64,000 nt of DNA from Lycium barbarum (taxonomy: Eukaryota; Streptophyta; Magnoliopsida; Solanales; Solanaceae): contig NC_083337.1 in the NCBI RefSeq assembly GCF_019175385.1, positions 18,771,885 through 18,835,884 on the forward strand. The letters are read 5' to 3'. Each line of letters opens with the position of its first letter. The stretch's first letter is position 1. Below are positions 10,580 to 20,338 of the stretch, one piece after another. The notes beneath the pieces are model-generated. The model ran no database searches. It had not been told where the DNA came from and saw nothing but the letters and a program-made list of their open reading frames with translations. The position numbers were made by a program, and so were the translations under genes.

Positions 10580-11527
10580 GGGTGTGTTCGGTATGGAGGA
10601 CAACATTTTCCTGAAAATGTTTTCCAATTTTCTCATGTTCGTTTGGTAAAACATTTTGGAAAATATTTTCTTTAGGAAAACAAGTTCCTCAAAAATGGGG
10701 AAAATAACTTCCCTAATAAAAGTAGGGAAAACAAGTCTATAAGTGCATTCCACCAACCACCCAACCCACCCCCCAACCACTCCCACCACCCCAACCCCAC
10801 TCCTACCCCACCCACCCACCCCTGGCCCACCCCCTAGCAAAAAAAATTAATGTTGTTTTGAAAAAAAAAAGTTTTGAATTTTTTTTTTTTTTTTTGGTTT
10901 TTTGTACCACCCCACCCCACCCACCCCTGCCCCAACCCCCTCCCAAAAAAATTGTTTTGAAAAAAAAAGTTTTGAATTTTTTTTTAGTTTTTTGCACCAC
11001 CCCACCCACCCCTACCTCCCCCCCCCCTCCGCAAAAAATTAATTTTATTTTGAAAAAAAGTTTTGATTTTTTTTTTGGTTTTTTTGCCCCACCCCCAGCC
11101 CCCTTTACCGACACCCCACCACCCCCTCCAAAAAAATTAAGGGTGGGGGGTGGGTAGTTGTGGGAGTTGGTGTGGTATGGGTCCACACCGGGGGGGGGGG
11201 GGTAGAGGGGGGATGTGGTGGTTTAGAAAATCTAGAAAAAAATTAAATACTTCAAAAAACAAAAATATGGGGGTAGGGGTGGCCGTGGGAGTGGGGTTGG
11301 GGTTGGGGGGTGGAGTTGTGGGGCTTGAGTGGGTATTTTCCTGAAAATGTTTTCTTCCAACCAAACGAACGTGAGAAAATAAGTAAGAAATTCACTTCTT
11401 GGAAAATAAGTGAATTTCTACTTATTTTCCGCTACCCAAACGAACATCAGAAAATAAGTAGAAATTCATTTATTTTCCAAGAATACATTTTCCTTGAAAA
11501 CATTTTCCTTTCATACCGAACACACCC
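10580..11527. mobile_element. Non-autonomous DNA transposon with GGGTGTGTTCGGTATG ends
   Basis: The left end GGGTGTGTTCGGTATG and the right end CATACCGAACACACCC are perfect inverted repeats. The similarity continues inward with ACATTTTCCTGAAAATG, TTTTCCAA and CGTTTGG blocks in inverted order. This end sequence is common in plant short DNA transposons (probably hAT-like). I could not settle a target duplication. The interior is C/T-rich tandem repeat with no transposase. Confidence 0.8.
10855..11135. repeat. C/T-rich tandem repeat, about 3-4 units of 80-90 bp
   Basis: Each unit has an A run, AGTTTTGAATTTTT, TTTGCACC and a block of CCACCCCACCCACCCC, ending in CAAAAAAATT. Units differ in run lengths. 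Long open frames across it on both strands are low-complexity artefacts. Confidence 0.75.
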
Positions 11528-11707
11528 TGTAAACAAAATAACCAACTCAATAGAGTTACTGCTTTGTATCTCAACTTCTCAAGTAGAGAACTAAATTAAA
11601 GGACATAGCCAACTGGTGAGTTCTTTTTTCTTTTGTTTTTTTTTTTTTTTTTTTAATAAGGTAACATCACTCAACAGTGAGCTAATTAAATTTGACATAG
11701 TTAAGAA

Positions 11708-11980
11708 TAGAGGCGAATCCAAGATTTCAATAGGATGAGTTCATCTTAGAATTTTTTTTTTTTAAAAGACACAAAAGTGCATTTAGTAGGGTTCGATCTC
11801 ATAATCTTAAGGGATTAAATAAAGATAGCACCTAGCTAGTGCTCCATTCGGTCTAGTTTGAGCATATGTTCCTTTAGTTAATATTAGATATATTTTACGG
11901 ATTATATACATAATATATCGAGTTTAATCAGGTGACTACGTGTTCAAGTGACCCATTTTCTATACCTGGATTCGCCCCTG
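11708..11980. mobile_element. hAT-type MITE, 273 bp
   Basis: The left terminus TAGAGGCGAATCCAAG and the right terminus (reversed) CAGGGGCGAATCCAGG form the terminal repeat. Direct repeats GTTAAGAA at 11700-11707 and 11981-11988 are an exact 8-bp target duplication, the hAT signature. The interior is AT-rich, with GGGTTCGATCTC and no ORF. Confidence 0.85.
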
Positions 11981-12259
11981 GTTAAGAATATCAAATTTCA
12001 GCGATAAAGGTTTCTTAACACGCTAATTAAATTTGACATGAGAAATAAAATTGAAAGTGAAAATGCAAAAAAGAAGAAGAAACCTTCTCCAGGTTATGAA
12101 TCTTAGATGAAATGTGGGAAGTCTAAAGTTAGATTTTTCTCAAAAAAAAAAAAGGTTATTCGAATGCGGAAGCCTGCGCATTATAGGTGCGTGGCGGTGG
12201 CGCTAATTTTGTTTTTGTTTTTGTTTTTGTTTTTTTTTAAGAAATTGTGAAGCTTCTTT

Positions 12260-12960
12260 TATTTTTATTAAAAAAAAATAGGGGCCAAAAATGCTCTTTG
12301 TTTAACTTTTGGTCCAAAAATGCCTCTAATTTACTAGAAATATGGCAAAATTACAGCAAATTATTTTCGCAGATTGCCCTTCATACGGACTTGTCTTTAA
12401 TTTTCGCCCCTCACATCACTGGTTTTTAATTTTGCCCCTGCTTCTCATTTAATGAAAATTTGTGGGCCAAAGTAATTTAATTCGCCGGTCTACGAAATTA
12501 GAGATTCTAGGTTCGATCCCCAACAGAGTCAAAAAAAAAATTGCAAGACTAAATGTCATATAAATTATGCCTTGTTGGGCAAAGTTACATAGAAACTATG
12601 TCTTGTCCAGCATAATTATGTAGAAATGAAGTTATTTGGCATGAGTTGTGTAGTAACTAATTCGTTCGGCATAAGTTTATGGAAACTTTTCCTTATCCGG
12701 CGTAAGTTCTGTAGAATAGAAGTTATGACGGTATAACTTAATTTCTACAGAACTATGCTGAACAAGGCATAGTTTTTATGTAACTTTGCCCGACAAGGCA
12801 TAGTTCTATAAAAACTTTGCCTTGCAAAATTAGATCATAGATCCGAATTTGTTTTTTTATTTTTTTGATGTCAAAAATTATAGACCAGCGATTTGAGCCA
12901 AAAATTAAAGACCACGCGGGCATTCGTGCGAATTTCCCAATTCACTCTCGTCATTAGCAA
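12260..12960. repeat. Foldback element with nested hairpins
   Basis: An inner hairpin pairs TATGCCTTGTTGGGCAAAG and neighbours (from about 12569) with the inverted copy CTTTGCCCGACAAGGCATA (ending about 12803). Between them the same theme (TTCGGCATAAG, ATCCGGCGTAAG) is repeated in both orientations. An outer pair matches TTGTCTTTAATTTTCGCCCC (about 12388) with the inverted GAGCCAAAAATTAAAGACCA (about 12895). No ORF. A GGTTCGATCCCC box B-like phrase near 12510 is not a tRNA. Confidence 0.6.
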
Positions 12961-13039
12961 ACTGAATGAATTATGTCTCACTCTTGTTAACGGACCTCCG
13001 AGTCTATTATATCTCGTCTTAAAACTTATTTCTCTGTTA

Positions 13040-13140
13040 AGATGCACTACAACTTGAAAAATTAAGGTTATCCCACTTATTTCTTTTCTAAGATGCACTA
13101 CGACTTGAAAAAAAAAATGTTATCCTACTTATTTTTTTGT
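13040..13140. repeat. Two tandem copies of a 52-bp unit
   Basis: AAGATGCACTACAACTTG...GTTATCCCACTTATTTCTTTT is followed directly by AAGATGCACTACGACTTG...GTTATCCTACTTATTTTTTT. The two differ at a few positions. Confidence 0.75.
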
Positions 13141-13370
13141 ATTTTGTGTTTTCTCTTTACTAGAAAGATGTACTGTTTTTGTTCTTGAGCTTTTTTCTCC
13201 ACAGAAAGTTAGAGAGTATATGAGTGGCCTAATTGTTACTACTAATAAAATGGGATAAAATTTCATAAAAGCCCTAGGTTTAAAATTTAATAGAGAAAAA
13301 AAAATATGAGGTGATTTCTTTTAATCTATTTGTCATGTTTTCGGATGACAGAAATTATTGGATTTTTGTA

Positions 13371-14711
13371 TGTTGCTCCCAAATGCACACGCAAGTATAC
13401 GTGGTCGTACAAGTAATATAGACTGTTAAGTCCAGATATCAATCCCACAAAGACTTAGATTCTACTGTTAAGCTAATTCAAATTCGAATTAAACTATTCA
13501 AGAAAGTGAAAATCAAGATGTTTGTTGTACTAAACTAAAACTGAAAAGTAAACAATTTGTGATGGTTGTTTTTGTGACTGGGAATATCTTGACAAAGATT
13601 GTAAGAATTATCAGATGAGAGAAAGATCAAGAGTCATGGCTTTCGACAATCCAGTTGATCTGCGGACAATTCCACCTATTTTATTTCCTAGGTTACTAGT
13701 AGACGGGTTAATTATACTTTATGATATTCTCTCGAACTACTCACAAGCCTGTAAATGTTACTATAACGCCTATATCTCTATGGTCATCAGAGGTAACAAG
13801 AACGCATTTATTTCTCCATATTCAACTAAGTAGGGCTAAAAGGTATATCTCTATCCTCAGTAGCGAAACGATTAAATCGAACAAACTCTATTTATTCTTA
13901 TTACGTACGTGAATTCCCTTTCTCAAGTCCAATTCGCGCACCACAGATAGTGTCTAACTATTGGCCAGATAATCAAACAATTAAGATCAAGAATAAATAA
14001 GCAACCCAAAATATGGAAAATCAATAGATAATAATTGTCATCAAACCAACTTTCAAGTCTTTCGCCACAACCCTAGAATTAAGAAGTTTAACTACTCATG
14101 ATTCGATCATAGACAAAAGAATTCACGAATAATCTAGGGTTGAAAAAGATGAAAAATAAAATAAACCTAGAGAGAGAAAATAGAACCGTGGCTTACAAGT
14201 CTTTGAGTAATCCCAGCACCCCTTTTTCAGCTAATAAAACGTCTATATATAGTCTAGGGTAAAAACAAAAAATAAGTAAACCTAATCCTAGTCGAACCGG
14301 GAAAGCTGCGCAGAACTCCGCTTTCCTTCCGCGATGCGGATGAAAAGCGCAATGTCCTGAGGCCTCCCGCTTTCCTTCCACGATGCGGAAGGATCACCTG
14401 ATGGTAATGCCTGGGCTGGTCTTGTCTGCTTTCTTCACGCGATGCGGATGAAAAGCGAGACCTTCAGTTCAGTTATTTTTCCTTTTAGTTCATCACTTGT
14501 GGTCTTCGACTCGTCACCTCGTCTAATCGTCATATGCTCCAAAATCACTCACTTTAAGCACAGTTTTCCATTGTTTGTCATCATCGTACCTATACACTTG
14601 AAATATAACGACATAAGTTCAAATACGACGATTGCCTCATGAATTAAGCGATAAAAGTCATAAGAATAGGATGTAAAATAACACAAAACATGATATTTGT
14701 GCCAAATATCA
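13371..14711 (-). repeat. 3' LTR of the Athila-like element (1341 bp)
   Basis: Plus-strand borders are TGTTGCTCCC and CCAAATATCA, so on the element's strand it starts TGATATTTGG and ends GGGAGCAACA. TATA box at 14243-14252. It carries three GC-rich hairpin units (14319-14349, about 14368-14400 and 14427-14457) where the partner LTR has one, which explains its extra 108 bp. The other differences are scattered single bases. Confidence 0.92.
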
Positions 14712-16733
14712 CCACCCCCCACTTAGACTTTGCTCGCCCTCGAGCAAACTCAAACCAACACTAAATTACACTTCTAGCCTAACTCATTCAAACAGGTCTG
14801 CAACGGGATTCGGCTAGTATGACAATCTCAAAAGAAAATTTTCAAAACCAAAACAATAAGCCAAGTTGCGAAAATCATGCCAAAGATTTAAAACCCTCAT
14901 TTTTAGCACCAAGGACCACCTTCCTAAAAAAAACACTTCAATTTTAAAACCAATTGATCCAACGACACCACTTTAAAGCATGTAAGCAACCTTATGATCA
15001 AGAAATCAACACTTCACCACTCTATTGCTAATTATGTGCCCTCACCAAAATAAAGTAGTCCATATCTCTCAAGAATCCGATATGTTTAAATCAATGGACC
15101 TAAAATCAATAAGTGAGCTCACTCTCACAAAGAATATCACATGTAAAATACGACATACCATAGGCTTGCCCGTAGTGTAACCACTCCACTAATACAAGTA
15201 AGACGAACCTAGAATTAAGTAGGACTTCGAGGGTTGTAATGTAGGCTAAGGGACGGGTAGGAATTTATTTGGATAATATTGACTAACCTCCCTAAGCACT
15301 TTATTACATATACTTTTATCATTCTTGCACAATTTTTTCATTAGCCCTTATTCAACACCAACCAACCTTTAAATTTCTCCCAATTCACCCATTTTCTTTG
15401 TTTAAGCACCACTCTTTTTAAAAGTCACACAAGTTAGAAGGGAAACTTTTTCGCTACATTTTTTTTGTCTTTTTCAAATTTCTTTCTTTTCTCTTTTTTT
15501 TTTCTTTTTCTTTCAATTCCCAACTAACAAATGAATTAGTTATGTTCATTCGGTGCTCTCATTGTCTTCCTAGATTACAATTAACAACCATTTCCCCTCT
15601 TTATTTCACATCCCAACTCACATTATACATGTAAATGATTAAAGTGCTCACAGAGAATTTGGATCAAAAATCAAGTTTTATAGAACGAAGGGGTAAAGGC
15701 TAATTAACTGCTATCAAAGAAAAGGCTAAAGGCTCAAAAGGGTTAACTAGGGTGCTATTTGCAAGTTGGTGGGATAAATTTTTAGTCTTTTTAGTGACTA
15801 ATCAAAGAAACGCCTCTATCATTTTCTAGGCTCAACCGAACTTCATTTCGCTTTGTGAACACACAGGGCAAGTTCTAGACGTCAATACCAAACATGGATT
15901 CAAATGCAAAACCTTACTCACACATAACACACAATCAACGCAAGAGGGATCCGGTTGTCCCTTGAATCAAACAACAATGAAAATCAACAATGCCAAGTGG
16001 GTCATACGAGACAAACAAAAATCATTTTCAAGTGCTTTCAAGAAAAGTGATACAATTTCACGGCATGTTTTCACAAAAAATTTCAAGATCACTCATATGC
16101 CAATACTTCACCTAACCCGTGCACCTAGCATTTGAATACACCTATCCTAAGGACTAATTTTCCCTCAAGCAGGTTGTCATCCACCCGTCATTAAGAAAAG
16201 CCTTTTCTATGACTAAAGGAAAAAAAAAATCTACCTACGCCCGGTTCAAAGGCCCCCCCTCGGGAAAGAAGCGAGGTCATAAGAAAACAAAGGGGGTGGA
16301 TGATGAATGCCTACTAATGAGGGACTTAAGAAGTTATCAAAGAAAAATAAGGAAAATAAAACCTTTTTGAATTTTTTTTCAATTTTTTCTATTTATTTTT
16401 TTTCAATACTAAGACGCAAAACTACTAAAAAAAATCTTAAGGCATAAAAAAAATCCTAAGGCATACTAATCATCATCCACAACCTCAAAACATGTTGATA
16501 CAAACCAGGGACGTATTTTCCCACCCCACGCTTAAAATTATGCAATGCCCTCAATGTATATATATTTGGAAAAAAAAAAAACAAAGCGCAAGCAAGGTAA
16601 GAAATACACCTTGGGGCCCACTAGGACCTAGCTAGCAACATGCTCTCATCATCAAGGGTCGAATGACCCCACACTTAAAACTCTAGCATGCTTCTCAACT
16701 TTCAACTTTGGGTACTCAGACTTCCCCTAATCG
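14712..16733 (-). other. Non-coding 3' part and polypurine tract of the Athila-like element
   Basis: There is no protein-like frame. Next to the 3' LTR the element's strand reads CTAAGTGGGGGGTGG (14712-14726 region), a good polypurine tract. Just before it is a CTCGAGGGCGAGCAAAG phrase (about 14728-14745) of the kind found at this place in Athila elements. The rest holds T-rich and A-rich tracts. Confidence 0.6.
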
Positions 16734-17053
16734 TCATGGCACGACATGAATCAACTTTTTCCTCCACCTCGAACTTATGAATTTCACCCCTAATTTTGCA
16801 TCCAATTTTCTATCACGCTTCTGGGGCGGTGGTGTGAAAATAAAGGAACCAAGCAATAAATATCGTTTCTTGAACTTCTTGGCCCTTAAGTGAGGAATGT
16901 CGCTTTGTCTTTTCAGTGTGGCAAATTTCAGGATGTAAGACTTTTGTTCCTCATCTATACACTTCTTCATCAGCGTGGAAGGCTCGATTTCCATGTCGCC
17001 AACCACGCATAATGTAGAAAAATGTTTAGAACGAGGACCAACACGCCCTAACT
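16734..17053 (-). pseudogene. Second reading frame continuing the gag-like protein
   Basis: A frame in a different phase is open from just upstream of the first ORF's stop down to 16734. It encodes a basic segment with AKKFKKRYLLLGSFIF and ends in WRKKLIHVVP. No ATG starts it; the first in-frame candidates are GTG codons near 17006. One base gained in the T run at about 17055 would fuse it to the upstream ORF, so it is either a frameshifted tail of a longer protein or a product of ribosomal frameshifting. Comparison with other copies would tell. Confidence 0.5.
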
Positions 17054-17941
17054 CTAAAATGCATTATATCTGACATCCTCACTTTTGTATACCTCCTCAA
17101 CAATGACATCATCAACAAAGATCTGATCGAATGGTTGGAATTCCTCTATCTGCTCCACATGCGGGCCACTATCCAAGGTAATATGTAGTTGGGCATCAGA
17201 CGCCTCAACCTTTTTATTCAATTGTGCCTGCAAGCCATGGATATCTGAGCCAAATTGGTCTATCTCTTGTCCGAGCTCAGTTCTACCTTCTATCAGTTGT
17301 GTAGCCATGTTTGTAAGACCATCATGGAGAAACCCATGAAATTTCATTTGTTGAGCTTGTTCTGTTAGCCAAGATTGGCTCACTATCTCTGCTTCTTCAA
17401 AGCTATCTACTTGTGGGAACTCGCTCTCTTCTTCTGTTTGAGGTTCGTCTTGAGTATTGGCTAAGCCTGTAACTTGTAGATCATTACAAGTTTCGGCCTC
17501 GGCCTGCATCTCTGTGAGTTTGGCACGAATCCTCACTATGGCTTTCCACATTTTTGTGTTTTGCTCTCTCATTAATGCATCATGCTCCATCATTTGCTCC
17601 CCTATTTGCTTCATCATATCGCTAACCCGAGCAAGACTTTCCGCATCCTCCACTTCGTTACTCCTGTCAACATCACAAATAACATGAGAATCATAATAGG
17701 GGCTCGAGGATGGGGAGTAAGAGTTAGGACAACCATTCGAATAACCGTCTTGACCACCACATATATTACAAATATTCCACTCAAAAGATTGGGAAGGTGC
17801 ACACAACCCATTCCCGGAAATATTTTGACAGTGATGCCATAAGTGGGGTCCTCCACAAATCAGACAAGGATCACCAAAATAGGAACAACCAATATTCGAC
17901 CAATTTTTCCTCCAAGATGCCATGTCAAGCAAGCTAACCAA
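17054..17941 (-). CDS. Gag-like protein with two zinc knuckles, non-autonomous retroelement
   Basis: 295 codons, starting about 120 bp inside the 5' LTR. Near the N terminus (about residues 26-38) is CLICGGPHLWHHC and about 20 residues further CNICGGQDGYSNGC, two CxxCGG-type knuckles. The first fits the CxxCGGxHxxxxC knuckle of Athila gag. A predicted helical, Glu/Gln/Met-rich segment follows (about residues 108-150) and then a strongly acidic C-terminal half. The large capsid domain that normally precedes the knuckle is absent, so this looks like the C-terminal part of gag turned into a separate protein. Its likely role is RNA binding or particle entry in trans, which is inference. It ends in a TAG inside a T run, just before the second reading frame. 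Confidence 0.7.
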   Translation of the reverse strand: MVSLLDMASWRKNWSNIGCSYFGDPCLICGGPHLWHHCQNISGNGLCAPSQSFEWNICNICGGQDGYSNGCPNSYSPSSSPYYDSHVICDVDRSNEVEDAESLARVSDMMKQIGEQMMEHDALMREQNTKMWKAIVRIRAKLTEMQAEAETCNDLQVTGLANTQDEPQTEEESEFPQVDSFEEAEIVSQSWLTEQAQQMKFHGFLHDGLTNMATQLIEGRTELGQEIDQFGSDIHGLQAQLNKKVEASDAQLHITLDSGPHVEQIEEFQPFDQIFVDDVIVEEVYKSEDVRYNAF

Positions 17942-18038
17942 AATATTAAATTAAAAATAAAATAAAATAATAATAAATAAATAAATACTTGAATAGAAAT
18001 TCAAAAATCCATATTAGAAAAACAGTAATACTGTTAAG

Positions 18039-18056
18039 TCCCCGGCAACGGCGCCA
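18039..18056 (-). other. Primer-binding site, tRNA-Asp type
   Basis: The plus strand reads TCCCCGGCAACGGCGCCA, the 3' end of plant tRNA-Asp as I know it. On the element's strand this is the complementary primer site, 6 bp from the LTR edge. It fixes the orientation of the element. Confidence 0.85.
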
Positions 18057-18062
18057 AAAACT

Positions 18063-19295
18063 TGTTGCTCCCAAACGCACACGCAAGTATACGTGGTCGT
18101 ACAAGTAATATAGACTGTTAAGTCCAGATATCAATCCCACAGAGACTTAGATTCTACTGTTAAACTAATTCAAATTCGCATGAAACGATTCAAGAAAGTG
18201 AAAATCAAGATGTTTGTTGTACTAAACTAAAACTGAAAATTAAACGATTTGTGATGGGTGTTTTTGTGACTGGGAATATCTTGACAAAGATTGTAAGAAT
18301 TATCAGATGAGAGAAAGATCAAGAGTCATGGCTTTCGACAATCCAGTTGATCTGCGGACAATTCCACCTATTTTATTTCCTAGGTTACTAGTAGACGGGT
18401 TAATTATACTTTATGATATTCTCTCGAACTACTCACAAGCCTGTAGATGTTACTATAACGCCTATATCTCTATGGTCATCAGAGGTAACAAGAACGTATT
18501 TATTTCTCCATATTCAACTAAGTAGGGCTAAAAGGTATATCTCTATCCTCAGTAGTGAAATGATTAAATCGAACAAACTCTATTTATTCTTATTACGTAC
18601 GTGAATTCCCTTTCTCAAGTCCAATTCGCGCACCACAGATAGTGTCTAACTATTGGCTAGATAATCAAACAATTAAGATCAAGAATAAATAAGCAACCCA
18701 AAATATGGAAAATCAATAGATAATAATTGTCATCAAACCAACTTTCAAGTCTTTCGCCACAACCCTAGAATTAAGAAGTTTAGCTACTCATGATTCGATC
18801 ATAGACAAAAGAATTCATGAATAATCTAGGGTTGAAAAAGATGAAAAATAAAATAAACCTAGAGAGAGAAAATAGAACCGTGGCTTACAAGTCTTTGAGT
18901 AATCCCAGCACCCCATTTTCAGCTAATAAAACGTCTATATATAGTCTAGGGTAAAAACAAAAAATAAGTAAACCTAATCCTAGTCGAACCGGGAAAGCTG
19001 CGCAGAACCCCGCTTTCCTTCCGCGATGCGGATGAAAAGCGAGACCTTCAGTTCAGTTATTTTTCCTTTTAGTTCATCACTTGTGGTCTTCGACTCGTCA
19101 CCTCGTCTAATCGTCATATGCTCCAAAATCACTCACTTTAAGCACAGTTTTCCATTGTTTTTCATCATCGTTCCTATACACATGAAATATAACGACATAA
19201 GTTCAAATACGACGATTGCCTCATGAATTAAGCGATAAAAGTCATAAGAATAGGATGTAAAATGACACAAAACATGATATTTGTGCCAAATATCA
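18063..19295 (-). repeat. 5' LTR of the Athila-like element (1233 bp)
   Basis: Same borders as the left LTR. It carries the TATA box that would drive the element's RNA (18935-18944) and one GC hairpin (19011-19041) 67 bp upstream of it. Open frames of 60-72 codons repeated in both LTRs are not genes. Confidence 0.92.
18935..18944 (-). promoter_or_regulatory. TATA box of the 5' LTR
   Basis: CTATATATAG, palindromic, in the U3 part of the LTR and read on the minus strand. The same box lies at 14243-14252 in the other LTR. Confidence 0.6.
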
Positions 19296-19384
19296 TTGTA
19301 CTAATCTCATGAAATAGTTGAGTTGCATGCAAATTGGCTATTAAAATTGTGAATTAAGTCATATACTAAATAACTTCAGTGAAT

Positions 19385-20110
19385 ATGTTCGTTAAGTCCA
19401 GATTCTACTGAGATATATCACGACTTCACGACTTGAAAGATATTTATTGGTGGAATAACATGAAACGAGAGATTGCATATTATAAGTCTCGTTGCCTTAA
19501 TTGTCAATAAGTAAAGGTCGATCATCATAGACTAGGCGATTTAGCTCAAGTCACGGAGATACCGGGATGAAAGTTGGAACAAATAAATATGAATTTCGCG
19601 ATTGGCTTACCACGAACAATCAAGAAACACTAATCAATCTGGTCATTGTGGATTGAGTCGCTAAATCATCTTACTTTTGCTTGTTAAAACGACTGACACA
19701 TCTCCCTGATATGCAAAATTGCATATAAAAGAAATTGTGTGATTTCATAGTTCTCCGGTACCTATCACATCCTATAGAGATGCACAAATCGTTGCCCAGT
19801 TCTGACAGAGCTTTCAAGAAGATCTCCGTAATAGAATTAATCTGAGCATGATGTTTCACCCAGCAGCAGATTTACAGACCAAGTGAACGATTTAGATTTT
19901 GAAAGATATGTTACGAGCATGCGTATTTGATTTTAAAGGAAATGGGGATGGCCATTTGCCTTTGATAAAATTTGCCTTATAATAACAGTTACCAAACAAG
20001 TTTCAGATGGCCCATAGAATGTTTTGAGACAGGTGAGACAACATTCATCGGATCAAACATAGTTCAAGATGCTTTAAGAACGAGGGAGTTATTCAAGAAT
20101 GGCTTAAAAC
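19385..20110 (+). pseudogene. Ty3-gypsy integrase relic (chromovirus/Tekay-like)
   Basis: Decayed pol text is readable with stops and frame changes: YWWNNMKREIAYY, CLNCQ (the HHCC zinc finger), INMNFAIGLPRTI near 19585, a WVIVDRVAKSS-like stretch near 19640, and DMLRACVFDFKGN near 19905. These match the order in plant gypsy integrases. No ends are recognisable; the left edge meets the Athila-like insertion. Confidence 0.75.
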
Positions 20111-20302
20111 AACCCAAAGTCGTTATTTCGAGAGTATCTAAATCTTCATGATTAACTTGGAGAAATTAAAAGGAGAGAAAAGGAAAGTATTTTGAATTCA
20201 ATTAACCATGTCCTTTAAATTTAAACTATAATATTGCAAGTCCATGCCACATTTTTCAAAGCAGCTTCAGAACACTTACAATAAATGACTAACACTTTAT
20301 TA

Positions 20303-20337
20303 ACTTGTGAGATTACACTGGTATGTTGTTGTTGCTT
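20303..20337 (+). mobile_element. TS-type SINE tail
   Basis: CTTGTGAGATTACACTGG followed by TATGTTGTTGTTG is the last 35 bases of a TS SINE. It lies directly beyond the stop codon of the SDR gene on the opposite strand, so it is probably part of that gene's 3' UTR. Confidence 0.6.
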
Positions 20338-20338
20338 C

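Larger units (their letters stand above)
9108..10594. repeat. 743-bp tandem duplication
   Basis: Copy 1 covers about 9108-9852 and copy 2 about 9853-10594. The constant offset of 743 bp holds at TTGCTC (9126/9869), at the 78-codon open frame (9422/10165) and at GTGTTCGGTA (9841/10584). Each copy contains the right terminus of the MULE-like element, a TS SINE and the first 15 bases of the element that starts at 10580. Few base differences are visible, so it is recent. The junction lies between GTGTTCGGTAT and a G run. Confidence 0.93.
13371..19295 (-). mobile_element. Non-autonomous Athila-like LTR retrotransposon, complete ends
   Basis: Two near-identical LTRs (13371-14711 and 18063-19295) bound a 3.35-kb interior. 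TTGTA occurs at both flanks (13366-13370 and 19296-19300), an exact 5-bp target duplication. The primer site next to the right LTR puts the element on the minus strand, so the right LTR is the 5' LTR. The interior carries one gag-like coding region and a 2-kb non-coding tail; protease, RT, RNase H and integrase are absent. The tRNA-Asp primer type and the CGG-H zinc knuckle point to Athila in the Ty3-gypsy superfamily. It must depend on enzymes from an autonomous relative. Confidence 0.9.

Noticed and set aside
10803..11364. Frames up to 127 codons on both strands
   Set aside because: Low-complexity C/T repeat inside a DNA transposon; both strands are open for the same reason.
12490..12535. 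GGTTCGATCCCC, a tRNA T-arm/box B match
   Set aside because: No acceptor stem, D-arm or anticodon arm can be drawn around it.
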